Shown here in pieces: positions 53,785 to 62,607 of a DNA stretch of 64,000 bases. The DNA is from Spectribacter hydrogenoxidans (GTDB lineage Bacteria; Pseudomonadota; Gammaproteobacteria; Nevskiales; Salinisphaeraceae). The notes beneath the pieces are model-generated. The model did no database searches. It saw only the letters and a list, made by a program, of their open reading frames with translations, and was not told the origin of the DNA. Position 1 is the first letter of the stretch; each line of letters opens with the position of its first letter. Both the position numbers and the translations under genes were made by a program. The DNA lies in assembly GCF_031846275.1 (NCBI RefSeq), contig NZ_JAVRIB010000004.1, forward strand, positions 124,001 through 188,000, read 5' to 3'.

Positions 53785-54618
53785 CTAATAGACCGGATTC
53801 TCGTCCTTGTCCCGCTCGATTTTCGCGTAGGCCGAATGATTGTGGATGGACTCGAAGTTCTCCGCCACCACCACATACCGCCGGAATCGCTCGTCCTCGT
53901 TGAGCTTGGCCGCGATGTCGCGCACCAGATCCTCGACGAACTTCGGGTTCTCGTAGGCGCGCTCGGTGACCACCTTTTCGTCCGGGCGCTTGAGGATGCC
54001 GTAAAGCTCGGAAGATGCCTGGCTTTCGGCCAGTTCGATGAGTTCCTCCAGCCAGAAGAACTCGTCGGCCCGAACGGTGATGTTCACGTGGGAACGCTGA
54101 TTGTGCGCCCCGTAGCGGGAGATCTTCTTGGAGCAGGGGCAGAGCGTGGTTACCGGGACCTGCACGTTGACGTACATGTCGCTGCTGTCGCCCTTCTGTT
54201 CGCCCCGGAACGTCACTTCGTAATCCATCAGGCTGGTCACGCCGGTGGCCGGCGCCGCTTTCTCGATGAAGTAGGTGAACGACATCTCGATGTCGCCGTT
54301 GTCGGCCTCCAGGCGCTGGGTCATCTCGTGCAGCATGTCGCGGAACGAACCCACGGTGATTTCGCGCTCGTGGCTGTTGAGAATCTCCACGAATCGCGAC
54401 ATGTGGGTGCCCTTGAAGTGATGGGGCAGGTTCACGTACATGCTGAAGGTGGCGACCGTATGCTGATCACCGCCCGACCGTTCGCGGATGCGCACGGGAT
54501 GGCGGATGTCGCGGATGCCCACCTGATTGATGGGAATCCGGCGCGGATCGGGGCGGCCCTGGACGTCCTCGATGGGCTCGTCGTCCAGGTGGTTGATCTC
54601 CTGGGAAGCAACGGTCAT
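53785..54618 (-). CDS. folE2: GTP cyclohydrolase FolE2 (type IB)
   Basis: This 277-residue enzyme converts GTP to dihydroneopterin triphosphate for folate biosynthesis and uses a wider range of metals than zinc-dependent FolE. VTTLCPCSKKIS (about 157-168) holds the metal cysteine; NQRSHVNITV, FVEILNSHE and AENFESIHNHSAYAKIE are conserved. FolE2 is often a zinc-starvation substitute under Zur, but I see no Zur-like palindrome upstream, so it may be the housekeeping form here. It has normal length. Confidence 0.95.
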   Translation of the reverse strand: MTVASQEINHLDDEPIEDVQGRPDPRRIPINQVGIRDIRHPVRIRERSGGDQHTVATFSMYVNLPHHFKGTHMSRFVEILNSHEREITVGSFRDMLHEMTQRLEADNGDIEMSFTYFIEKAAPATGVTSLMDYEVTFRGEQKGDSSDMYVNVQVPVTTLCPCSKKISRYGAHNQRSHVNITVRADEFFWLEELIELAESQASSELYGILKRPDEKVVTERAYENPKFVEDLVRDIAAKLNEDERFRRYVVVAENFESIHNHSAYAKIERDKDENPVY

Positions 54619-54714
54619 GCAGTCACCTTGAATCTGGGGGAGACCGGACGGGCGCGACGTGCCGTCATCCGGTGTTCACAGTTTAACCGATCGGTTCAGG
54701 CCGGCACAAAGCGG

Positions 54715-55056
54715 TCAGCCCGGCGGCCACTCGAAACTACGTCCGGCCAGGATATGGAGATGCAGGTGGAACACGCTCTGGCCCACGTTCGCGCCGTTGT
54801 TGGTGACCAGGCGGAAGGCCTCGCCATAGCCCTCGGCGCGGGCGATATCGCCGGCCTTGAGCATCAGGTGGCCGAGCAGGGCCTGATCATCGGCCCCGGC
54901 GTCGGCGAGCTTTTCGATCGGCTTCTTGGGAATCAGCAGCAGGTGCAGCGGGGCCTGGGGATTGACATCGCGGAAGGCCAGGCACTGGTCGTCCTCGTAG
55001 ACGATATCGGCGTCGATCTCGCGATTGATGATCTTGCTGAAAATGGTGTCGGCCAT
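54715..55056 (-). CDS. hinT: HIT family purine nucleoside phosphoramidase HinT
   Basis: This 113-residue protein has the histidine triad HLHLH in QSVFHLHLHILAG near the C-terminus and the N-terminal MADTIFSKIINREIDADIVYEDD. It hydrolyses AMP-amine phosphoramidates. The ATG at 55056 is supported by GGGGAG 8 bases upstream; further upstream frame is not conserved. It is 96 bases upstream of folE2 on the same strand and divergent from the DUF389 gene. Confidence 0.93.
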   Translation of the reverse strand: MADTIFSKIINREIDADIVYEDDQCLAFRDVNPQAPLHLLLIPKKPIEKLADAGADDQALLGHLMLKAGDIARAEGYGEAFRLVTNNGANVGQSVFHLHLHILAGRSFEWPPG

Positions 55057-55164
55057 GGCTCGGCTCCCCAACGGTGGCATGCAGTCGCCGGATGGTAACG
55101 CGGGACCGCGGCGCATACCATAAGGCGCTGATATACCTTCGGTAACGCGAACGGGCGGGGGACA

Positions 55165-56139
55165 ATGCGGTTGATCGAGATCACGGTGCCGGCGGGGGAC
55201 GTCGAGCGTGTCACGGAACTGGCCCGGGCCCACGAGGTGCTGGATTGCTGGTGGCCGCAAGCTGGCGGCGACCGTCTGGGTGTTCGCATCCTAGTGTACG
55301 AGGAACAGCTGCAGGAACTGCTGGATGCGCTGCAGGGACCGGCAGAATCACGCGACTGGCGCATCATGCTGCAGATGCCCGAAGCGGTGCTGCCGCGCGA
55401 GGAGGCCGACAAGCCGCAGACCGCGAATGGCGGCGGCCGCAGTCGCGAGGAGCTGTTCCACGAGGTGGAGCGCGGCGCCCGCATGGATCTGAACTTCTTC
55501 CTGCTCACCGGGTTGTCGGCGATCGTGGCCGCGATCGGCATGGTCGAGAACAACGTCGCGGTGGTGATTGGCGCGATGGTGATTGCGCCGCTACTGGGGC
55601 CGAATATCGCGCTGGCCCTGGGGGCCTCGCTGGGAGATCGCCAGCTCATGACCCAGGCGCTGGCGGCCACCGGCGGTGGTCTGGTGCTGGCGGGTGCCAT
55701 CGCTTTCGTGCTGGGTCTGATCATGGGCGGGGAATTCGAGCCGGTGGTCGAGTTGACCAGCCGTACGGATGTCGGCCCGGCCGGCGTGGCCATGGCCCTG
55801 GCCTCGGGGGCGGCGGCGGTTCTGTCGCTGACCACCGGGGTTTCCGCGGCCCTGGTGGGCGTGATGGTGGCGGTGGCACTGCTGCCGCCGGTGGCCGCAG
55901 TGGGACTCATGCTGTCCGCCGCGGACTGGCCGGCCGCTGCGGGTGCGGCGTTGCTGCTGGCGGTGAACATTGTCTGCGTGAATCTGGCGGCCAATCTGGT
56001 GTTTCGCTGGCAGGGGGTGCGGCCGCGCTGCTGGATCGAGGCCCGAGCCGCACAGCAGTCGGGGCTGATGGCGATGGGAGTCTGGCTGGTTTGCCTGATA
56101 GTGTTGTCGGCGGTGATCGGTCTGCGAATGGTGGTCTAG
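55165..56139 (+). CDS. DUF389 (TIGR00341-like) integral membrane protein
   Basis: This 324-residue protein has a soluble N-terminal alpha/beta domain (about 1-90, RLIEITVPAGDVERVTELAR) and about seven membrane helices from residue 110 on. The DUF389 signature is visible as DLNFFLLTGLSAIVAAIGMVENNVAVVIGAMVIAPLLGPNIALALG (residues about 109-154) and GVMVAVALLPPVAAVGL. The function of the family is unknown. GGGGGA stands 3 bases before the ATG. It is transcribed alone, between hinT and the fatty acyl-CoA reductase gene. Confidence 0.85.
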   Translation: MRLIEITVPAGDVERVTELARAHEVLDCWWPQAGGDRLGVRILVYEEQLQELLDALQGPAESRDWRIMLQMPEAVLPREEADKPQTANGGGRSREELFHEVERGARMDLNFFLLTGLSAIVAAIGMVENNVAVVIGAMVIAPLLGPNIALALGASLGDRQLMTQALAATGGGLVLAGAIAFVLGLIMGGEFEPVVELTSRTDVGPAGVAMALASGAAAVLSLTTGVSAALVGVMVAVALLPPVAAVGLMLSAADWPAAAGAALLLAVNIVCVNLAANLVFRWQGVRPRCWIEARAAQQSGLMAMGVWLVCLIVLSAVIGLRMVV

Positions 56140-56236
56140 CCCGGCCGGTTTAGAATGACCACGACAGGGACTGCAGGCGTGGCACCACGGTGTATCGAAT
56201 CGACCCGGTGGATCGGGGTAACGGGGAGCGAGTGAC

Positions 56237-58240
56237 ATGAAATATCTGGTTACCGGGGGCACCGGCTTCATCGGTCGGTTTCTGGTAGAACGCCTGCTCA
56301 AGCGGCGCGGGTCGCGGGTCTACGTACTGATGCGCAAGGCCAGCGCGGACAAGTACGACGCCCTGCGTGAACGCCTGGGCGTGTCCGAGGAGCGGCTGAT
56401 CCCGGTCTGGGGCGACATCACCCGTCAGGGGGTGACCGATGCCGCCACCCGGCGGTCTCTGGCCGACGAGATCGACCATGTCTTCCATCTGGCCGCGGTC
56501 TACGACATGGGTATGTCGGATGCCGTGGCCGACCGGGTGAACAACGAAGGCACGCGCAATCTGGTGGATTTCGCCAACGAGCTGGGCGGTAATGTCCGCC
56601 TGCATCACATGTCATCGGTGGCGGTGGCCGGCGCCGAATTCGACGGCGTTTTCAGCGACGAGATGTTCGACGAGGGCCAGCCCCTGCGGCATCCCTATTA
56701 CCGCACCAAGTTCCAATCCGAGAAGATCGTGCGCGAGCACGCCCGGGTGCCCTGGCGGGTGTACCGCCCCGGCATGGTCGTCGGCCACAGCGAAACCGGC
56801 GAGATGGACAAGGTCGACGGGCCCTACTACTTCTTCAAGGCCATCCAGACCATCCGCGACCGGGTACCCAAATGGATGCCGCTGCTGGGCATCGGTGGTG
56901 GCCAGATGCCGATCGCGCCGGTGGATTACGTGGTGGATGCCACCGATCGCATCGCCCACCTGGAAGCCGACAAATGGGACGGCCGGGCCTACTTCCTGTT
57001 GCAGCAGAAGGCGCCGTCGGCCGGCGGGATGCTGGCGACCTTCATGGAAGCCGCCCACGGGCCCAGTTTCGTGCGCCAGCTGCCCACCCAGGACATTCCG
57101 GCCGGGTTCGAGCAGACCTTCCGCCAGATTGCCGGTCGGATGCCGATGGCCCGCACGCTGGAAAAGCAGCTTTCATCGGCCCTGGGCGTGCCCCTATCGA
57201 TTCTGGGCTATGTCAACAACCGCACCGAATTCGACGATCGCAACACCCGTAGCGCCCTGCGTGGCAGTAAGGTGAAGTGCCCGCCGCTGGCGGATTATGC
57301 CGAGACCCTGTGGCGCTACTGGGAACTGCACATGGACTACGACGTCAAGGTGCCCAAGCGCCTGATGACGCGGGTCCGCGGCAAGGTGGTGCTGATCACC
57401 GGGGCCTCGTCGGGCATCGGCTTCATCACCGCCAAGAAGCTGGCCAAGGGTGGGGCCAAGGTGTGCCTGGTGGCGCGCAATCCCGACAAGCTGGCCGAGA
57501 CCCGGGAAATCATCGCCAAGATGGGTGTCGAATCCTGGACCTATCCCTGCGACCTGAACAAGATGGAAGCCATCGACGCGATGGTCGAGAAGGTCCTGGC
57601 CGACCATCACCACGTCGACATTCTGATCAACAACGCAGGGCGGTCGATCCGGCGCTCGGCGTTCGAGTCGTTCGAGCGGTTTCACGACTACGAACGCACC
57701 ATGCAGCTGAACTATTTCGGTGCGGTGCGGCTGATCATGGCGCTGCTGCCGGGCATGGGCAAGCGCCGCACGGGCCAGATCATCAACATCTCCAGCATCG
57801 GCTGCCTGACCAACGTGCCGCGGTTCTCGGCCTACGTGGCCAGCAAGTCGGCACTGGATGCCTTCTCCCGCTGCATTTCCGGGGAGGTGGCGTCGCGCAA
57901 TATCGATATCACCACCATCTACATGCCGCTGGTGCGCACGCCGATGATCGCCCCGACCAAGCTCTACGACTACGTGCCCACACTCACGCCCGAGCAGGCA
58001 GGGGACATGGTGGTATCGGCGGTGATCGAACGGCCCAAGCGTATCGCCTCGCCCCTGGGCACCACGGCCCAGGTCAGCTATGCGTTGTGGCCGAAGGTCA
58101 ACGACTACGTGCTGAACAAGGCCTTCCACATGTTCCCGTCTTCGGCGGTGGCGCGGGGCAAGCGCCCGGGTACCGAAGAGGAAAAGCCTACCTTGCGCGG
58201 CATGGTGATGGCCGCGCTGCTGCCGGGCCCCTACTGGTAG
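56237..58240 (+). CDS. Fatty acyl-CoA reductase, alcohol-forming (two-domain)
   Basis: This 667-residue fusion has an N-terminal male-sterility/NAD_binding_4 type Rossmann domain (GGTGFIGRFLVERLL at 7-21; YYRTKFQSEK with catalytic Tyr/Lys near 154-159; YRPGMVVGHSETGEMDKVDG). A C-terminal SDR domain follows (ITGASSGIGFITA near 386-398, NNAGRSIRRS, YVASKSALDAFSR near 531-543). The order and many segments match Marinobacter Maqu_2220-type reductases and mycobacterial AcrA1, which reduce acyl-CoA or acyl-ACP through the aldehyde to the fatty alcohol used for wax esters. No wax ester synthase lies beside it. It is preceded by a 97-base gap and convergent with aroG. Confidence 0.88.
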   Translation: MKYLVTGGTGFIGRFLVERLLKRRGSRVYVLMRKASADKYDALRERLGVSEERLIPVWGDITRQGVTDAATRRSLADEIDHVFHLAAVYDMGMSDAVADRVNNEGTRNLVDFANELGGNVRLHHMSSVAVAGAEFDGVFSDEMFDEGQPLRHPYYRTKFQSEKIVREHARVPWRVYRPGMVVGHSETGEMDKVDGPYYFFKAIQTIRDRVPKWMPLLGIGGGQMPIAPVDYVVDATDRIAHLEADKWDGRAYFLLQQKAPSAGGMLATFMEAAHGPSFVRQLPTQDIPAGFEQTFRQIAGRMPMARTLEKQLSSALGVPLSILGYVNNRTEFDDRNTRSALRGSKVKCPPLADYAETLWRYWELHMDYDVKVPKRLMTRVRGKVVLITGASSGIGFITAKKLAKGGAKVCLVARNPDKLAETREIIAKMGVESWTYPCDLNKMEAIDAMVEKVLADHHHVDILINNAGRSIRRSAFESFERFHDYERTMQLNYFGAVRLIMALLPGMGKRRTGQIINISSIGCLTNVPRFSAYVASKSALDAFSRCISGEVASRNIDITTIYMPLVRTPMIAPTKLYDYVPTLTPEQAGDMVVSAVIERPKRIASPLGTTAQVSYALWPKVNDYVLNKAFHMFPSSAVARGKRPGTEEEKPTLRGMVMAALLPGPYW

Positions 58241-58252
58241 GCAGTCAGGCGG

Positions 58253-58272
58253 GCCCGGTGCAGTGACCGGGC
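58253..58272. terminator. Hairpin between convergent far-type gene and aroG
   Basis: GCCCGGT (58253-58259) pairs with ACCGGGC (58266-58272) around six bases, directly in the 33-base gap between two convergent stops. No T-run is present, so it is a possible bidirectional but weak terminator. Confidence 0.4.
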
Positions 58273-58273
58273 G

Positions 58274-59350
58274 TCAGGAAGCCTCGGCGGTGGCCACGTC
58301 CCGGCGTTCGGCCACGGCGCGGGCGAGTTCGGCCAGCAGCGGCTCGGTATCCGCCCAGGACAGGCATGCATCGGTCACGCTCTTGCCGTATTCAAGCTCG
58401 TCGGGCGCGCCCAGCGACTGATTGCCTTCACTAAGGTGGGATTCGATCATGGCGCCGAAAATGGCGCGGGATCCCGCCGAAATCTGGCCGGCCACGTCGT
58501 GCCCGACTTCCAGCTGCTTCCTGTGCTGCTTGCGGCTGTTGGCGTGCGAGAAGTCGATCATCAGGTGACCGGGCAGGCCGGCATTCTCCAGCTGCGCTAC
58601 GGCGCCGGTGACGGCGTCGGCATCGTAGTTGGGGCCGTTGCTGCCGCCGCGCAGGATGATGTGCGTGTCCGGGTTGCCGCTGGTGGCGAAGATGGCCGAG
58701 TTGCCGGCCTTGGTCAGTGACAGGAAGTGATGCGGATGGTGGGCCGCGCCCACAGCGTCCACGGCCAGCTTGATGGAACCGCCGGTGCCGTTCTTGAATC
58801 CAACCGGGCAGGACAGGCCGGAGGCCAGTTCACGATGGCCCTGGCTTTCCGTGGTGCGGGCGCCGATGGCGCCCCAGGCCACCAGATCGGCCAGGTACTG
58901 AGGGGTAATCAGATCGAGGAACTCCACCCCGGCCGGCATGCCCTGATCGGCCAGGTCCAGCAGCAGCTTGCGCGCCAGATGCACACCCTTGTTGATGTGG
59001 AAGGAGTCATCCAGGTCCGGATCGTTGATCAGGCCCTTCCAGCCCACCGTCGTGCGCGGCTTTTCGAAATACACCCGCATCACGATCAGCAGGTCCTTGC
59101 GATAGGCATGGCGCGCGGCCATGAGCTTTTCCGCGTACTCTCGAGCGGCCGCCACATCGTGGATGGAGCAGGGCCCCACCACCACCAGCAGGCGGTCGTC
59201 CCGGCCCTGCAGGATGTCCTGGATCTGGGTGCGGGCGTTATGCACCGTTTCGGCGGCGGCGTCGGTGATGGGCAGTTCGTCAATCAGCGCGTCGGGGGTG
59301 ACGAGCTCCTTGATGCCCTTGATCCGGAGATTGTCGGTTTCGTACATCAT
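58274..59350 (-). CDS. aroG: 3-deoxy-7-phosphoheptulonate (DAHP) synthase, class I
   Basis: This 358-residue enzyme condenses PEP and erythrose-4-phosphate, the first step of aromatic amino acid synthesis. It begins MMYETDNLRIKGIKEL, parallel to E. coli AroG. LLVVVGPCSIHD, MRVYFEKPRTTVGWKGLI, GARTTESQGHRELASGLS, GFKNGTGGSIK, HIILRGG and MIDFSHANSRKQ are all present. AroG, AroF and AroH feedback types cannot be separated with certainty by eye, though AroG is the closest in pattern. It is divergent from the TVP38/oxidoreductase fusion across about 150 bases. Confidence 0.93.
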   Translation of the reverse strand: MMYETDNLRIKGIKELVTPDALIDELPITDAAAETVHNARTQIQDILQGRDDRLLVVVGPCSIHDVAAAREYAEKLMAARHAYRKDLLIVMRVYFEKPRTTVGWKGLINDPDLDDSFHINKGVHLARKLLLDLADQGMPAGVEFLDLITPQYLADLVAWGAIGARTTESQGHRELASGLSCPVGFKNGTGGSIKLAVDAVGAAHHPHHFLSLTKAGNSAIFATSGNPDTHIILRGGSNGPNYDADAVTGAVAQLENAGLPGHLMIDFSHANSRKQHRKQLEVGHDVAGQISAGSRAIFGAMIESHLSEGNQSLGAPDELEYGKSVTDACLSWADTEPLLAELARAVAERRDVATAEAS

Positions 59351-59499
59351 GATGAGCGTGGCAAGAGCGCGGTGCGCGGGTTCAAAGGCCGCGTATCCTA
59401 GCAGATTCGCGGGCCGCGCCGGACCGGCAATATGAAGTTGCCGGGCGCGGTCTTTACTCGATACGGAACCAATGCCGGCCTAGCCCGGAGATGATCCCA

Positions 59500-61656
59500 A
59501 TGATCCTGACCCGCCTGTTGCTCGTGACCGGCATCGCCGGTTTGCTGACTGCTTGGTTCCTGCTGGATCCCGGTCGCTGGCTGGGCGGGGCCTGCGAGGG
59601 GCAACTGTTTTCCCTGGCCTGTCTGGACGCCCAGCGCGGAGCGATCGAGGGCCTGCGACAGGAGATGCCGCTGCTGCTGGCAGCCGGGTTCTTTGCCGTT
59701 TACGTGCTGGTCGCGGCCCTGTCGATCCCCGGTGCGGCAGTGATGACGCTGGCCACGGGGGCGGTGTTCGGGCTTGGCTGGGGGCTGCTGATCGTTTCGT
59801 TTGCCTCAAGCGTCGGCGCCACGCTGGCGTTCCTGACCGCCCGCTTCCTGCTGCGCGACGGGGTCCAGCGCCGCTTCGGTCGCCGGCTGGCCGCCATCAA
59901 CCGCGGAGTCGAGAAGGACGGGGCGTTCTATCTGTTCGCGCTGCGTCTGGTGCCGGCGTTTCCGTTCTTCGTGATCAACCTGGCGATGGGGCTGACGCCC
60001 ATCCGGATGGCCACATTTTATTTTGTCAGTCAGATCGGCATGCTGCCCGGCACCGTGGTGTACGTGAACGCCGGCACCCAGCTGGGCCAGGTGGAATCCC
60101 TGGGGGGCATCCTGTCGCCGGGTCTGATCGGTTCGTTCGTACTGCTGGGTCTGTTCCCGCTGGTGGCCCGCAAGGGACTGGAATGGTTCCGCAGCCGCCA
60201 GGCGCTGCGCGGCTACCGGCGCCCGGTTCGGTTCGACCGCAACCTGATCGTGATCGGCGCCGGCTCGGGTGGTCTGGTGGCGGCGTATATCGCCGCAGCG
60301 GTCAAGGCGAAGGTCACCCTGATCGAGCGTGATCGCATGGGTGGCGATTGCCTGAATACCGGCTGCGTGCCCTCGAAGGCGCTGCTTCGCACGGCCCGTT
60401 TCCTGTACGACGTGAAGTGCAGCGGGGACTTCGGCGTCCACACCGCCTCGGCGGATTTCGATTTTGCGCAGGTTATGGACCGCGTTCGCGAGGTGGTGCG
60501 GCGTATCGAGCCGCATGACTCGGTGGAACGCTACGAGGGCCTGGGCGTGGAGTGTCTACAGGGCAGCGCCCGGCTGGTTGATCCCTGGACGGTGGAACTC
60601 GACGACGGTCGGCGGCTCAGCGCCCGGGCCATCGTGCTGGCTACCGGGGCGCAACCGGTGGTGCCCCCGATAGAGGGCATCGATTCGGTGGCGGTGCTGA
60701 CCTCCGACAATCTCTGGGAGCTGCAGGAACTGCCGGGACGTCTGGTGGTGCTGGGCGGCGGCCCCATCGGCTGCGAGATGACCCAGGCATTCGCCCGCCT
60801 GGGCAGCCGGGTGACCCAGGTGGAAATGCTCGACCGGCTGATGATGCCGGAAGACCCGGAAATCGCGGCCAGCCTGCGCCAGCGCCTGGAAGCCGAGGGC
60901 GTGGCGGTGCGCACCGGGCATCGTGCCGTGGCGGTGCGGCTGGACGACGGCCGGCAGGTGCTGGTCTGCGAGCATGGCGGTGAAACGGTGGAAATCGAAT
61001 TCGACCGCCTGCTGGTGGCCGTGGGGCGCGCCGCGCGTCTCCAGGGTTTCGGGCTCGAGGATCTGGGCATCGAGGCGGATCGCACCATCGGCGTCAACGA
61101 ATTCCTGCAGACCACTGTCCCAACCATCTACGCCTGCGGCGATGCCATTGCGCCCTACCAGTTCACCCACGTGGCGGCGCATGAGGCCTGGTTCGCGGCG
61201 GTCAACGGGCTGTTCGGCACGTTCCGGAAATTCCGGGTGGATTACTCGGTGATCCCCTGGGTGACGTTCACCGACCCGGAAATCGCCCATGTCGGCCATA
61301 ACGAGACCAGCGCGGCGAGTGAGGGTATCGAGTACGAGGTCACCACCTACGGCATCGACGATCTGGACCGGGCCATCACCGACAGCGATGCCCGAGGCGT
61401 GGTCAAGGTGCTAACCGAGCCCGGCACGGACCGGGTGATTGGCGCCACCATCATGGGCCCGCACGCCGGCGAGCTGATCGCCGAATTCGTGACTGCAATG
61501 AAGCAGGGGATCGGCCTGAACAAGATCCTCGGCACCATCCACGCCTACCCCACCTATGTCGAGGCCAACAAGTTCGCGGCCGGCGAGTGGAAACGCGCAC
61601 ATGCGCCGGCGTGGGCACTCGCATTGCTGTCGCGGTTGCATGCCTGGCGCCTGTGA
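59500..61656 (+). CDS. TVP38/TMEM64 (DedA-like) - FAD disulfide oxidoreductase fusion
   Basis: This 718-residue protein has two parts. Residues about 1-225 form a polytopic membrane domain of the TVP38/TMEM64 (SNARE-associated/DedA-like) family, with LSIPGAAVMTLATGAVFG and the LRLVPAFPFFVINLAMGL block. Residues about 238-718 form a pyridine-nucleotide-disulfide oxidoreductase of the MerA/dihydrolipoamide dehydrogenase type: GAGSGGLVAAY, the redox pair in GGDCLNTGCVPSKAL (near 285 and 290), NADH site LGGGPIGCEM, FAD site TIYACGDAIAP and C-terminal HAYPTYVEANK. It lacks the MerA C-terminal vicinal cysteines, so mercury reduction is unlikely. Such fusions are known in other bacteria, with substrate unknown. 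Start 59500 has CGGAG at 9 bases; ATG 59491 has no spacing. Confidence 0.85.
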   Translation: MILTRLLLVTGIAGLLTAWFLLDPGRWLGGACEGQLFSLACLDAQRGAIEGLRQEMPLLLAAGFFAVYVLVAALSIPGAAVMTLATGAVFGLGWGLLIVSFASSVGATLAFLTARFLLRDGVQRRFGRRLAAINRGVEKDGAFYLFALRLVPAFPFFVINLAMGLTPIRMATFYFVSQIGMLPGTVVYVNAGTQLGQVESLGGILSPGLIGSFVLLGLFPLVARKGLEWFRSRQALRGYRRPVRFDRNLIVIGAGSGGLVAAYIAAAVKAKVTLIERDRMGGDCLNTGCVPSKALLRTARFLYDVKCSGDFGVHTASADFDFAQVMDRVREVVRRIEPHDSVERYEGLGVECLQGSARLVDPWTVELDDGRRLSARAIVLATGAQPVVPPIEGIDSVAVLTSDNLWELQELPGRLVVLGGGPIGCEMTQAFARLGSRVTQVEMLDRLMMPEDPEIAASLRQRLEAEGVAVRTGHRAVAVRLDDGRQVLVCEHGGETVEIEFDRLLVAVGRAARLQGFGLEDLGIEADRTIGVNEFLQTTVPTIYACGDAIAPYQFTHVAAHEAWFAAVNGLFGTFRKFRVDYSVIPWVTFTDPEIAHVGHNETSAASEGIEYEVTTYGIDDLDRAITDSDARGVVKVLTEPGTDRVIGATIMGPHAGELIAEFVTAMKQGIGLNKILGTIHAYPTYVEANKFAAGEWKRAHAPAWALALLSRLHAWRL

Positions 61657-61864
61657 TCCCGCGCCGGTGCTGACTCCGGTTGGTCGTTGACCTGCCGATG
61701 ACACGCGCCGGTTGGACAATCGCTATTTCTCCGAGGAGGATGGAGGGGCCGGGTGGATTCGTTGCTGAACGGGCCGCCCGGCTGCACGGAGGAATCCGGT
61801 CCGCCTTGAGGGCGAACCGGGCCGTGCCGGAGGAGCGATAACAACCGATCAGGAGCGAACGCCA
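61657..61864 (+). other. 208-base leader region upstream of gfa
   Basis: This is a purine-rich, GC-rich gap with repeated AGGAG motifs (61734, 61830 and 61850 areas). It contains one short open frame, ATG 61740 to TAA 61841 (33 codons, MEGPGGFVAERAARLHGG...), whose AGGAGG touches the ATG without spacing, so translation is doubtful. GGATTC (61755) and GAATCC (61792) could pair. I see no known riboswitch. A TTGACC at 61687 has no well-spaced -10. Confidence 0.3.
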
Positions 61865-62488
61865 ATGAGCATCAAGTCTTTTGTTGAGTCGTTGAAAGGC
61901 GGCGGTGGAGGCGCAAGTGACGTGTCCATTCATCCGGCCATCGATAACGGCATCAAGCCGGGATCGGACAATTTTCAGGGCGGCAGCCTGCTGTGCCACT
62001 GTTCCAGCAATCCCGTGAAGGTGTCGGTCGGCGCGCAGACCGCCCACAACCACGCCTGCGGGTGCACCAAGTGCTGGAAGCCCGAGGGAGCGAGATTCTC
62101 GCTGGTGGCCGTGGTTTCCCGCGATGCGGTGTCGGTGGCCGAGAACGGCGACAAGACGGCGATCGTGGATGAGAGCGCCCCCATTCAGCGCCACGCCTGC
62201 AAGGAGTGCGGGGTGCACATGTTCGGTCGCATCGAGAATACCGACCACCCCTTCTACGGGCTGGATTTCGTGCACACCGAGCTGTCGCCGGAGTCCGGCT
62301 GGTCGGCCCCGCAGTTTGCCGCATTCGTGTCCTCGATCATCGAGTCGGGGGAGAATCCGGACAACATGGACGCCGTGCGCACCCGGCTGCGTGAGCTCGG
62401 GCTCGAGCCATACGACTGCCTGGCGCCGCCGCTGATGGACCTTATCGCCACCCACACGGCGAAAAAGTCCGGCGCGTTGCCGGCCTGA
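61865..62488 (+). CDS. gfa: S-(hydroxymethyl)glutathione synthase (formaldehyde-activating, Gfa)
   Basis: This 207-residue zinc protein has the Gfa cysteine sets CHCSSNPVKV, HACGCTKCWKPEG and HACKECGVHMFGRIE. The N-terminal MSIKSFVESLKGG and SIHPAIDNGIKPG are typical of full-length Gfa. It binds formaldehyde and glutathione; the exact catalytic role has been questioned for some members. The glutathione-dependent formaldehyde dehydrogenase and S-formylglutathione hydrolase genes are not adjacent. AGGAG precedes the ATG by 10 bases, and a strong terminator follows. Confidence 0.92.
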   Translation: MSIKSFVESLKGGGGGASDVSIHPAIDNGIKPGSDNFQGGSLLCHCSSNPVKVSVGAQTAHNHACGCTKCWKPEGARFSLVAVVSRDAVSVAENGDKTAIVDESAPIQRHACKECGVHMFGRIENTDHPFYGLDFVHTELSPESGWSAPQFAAFVSSIIESGENPDNMDAVRTRLRELGLEPYDCLAPPLMDLIATHTAKKSGALPA

Positions 62489-62516
62489 TCCGGGCCTTAC
62501 AGGTCAGTCCTCGCTG

Positions 62517-62552
62517 AACGGGGCCGGCGCGCGAGCGTCGGCCCCGTTTTCG
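62517..62552 (+). terminator. Rho-independent terminator of gfa
   Basis: AACGGGGCCG (62517-62526) pairs with CGGCCCCGTT (62539-62548). The inner GCGC/GCGT pairs (one GT wobble) lead to a GCGA tetraloop, for 14 pairs in all, followed by TTTTCGTT. Confidence 0.93.
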
Positions 62553-62607
62553 TTGCAGCACACAGAAAGCGGCGTCTGGTTCCGCTTTCGACGTAGAATC
62601 CGCGCCC

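Noticed and set aside
54619..54714. Zur-type operator before folE2
   Set aside because: I looked for an AT-rich palindrome of the GTTATAATATAAC kind and found none; the gap is GC-rich.
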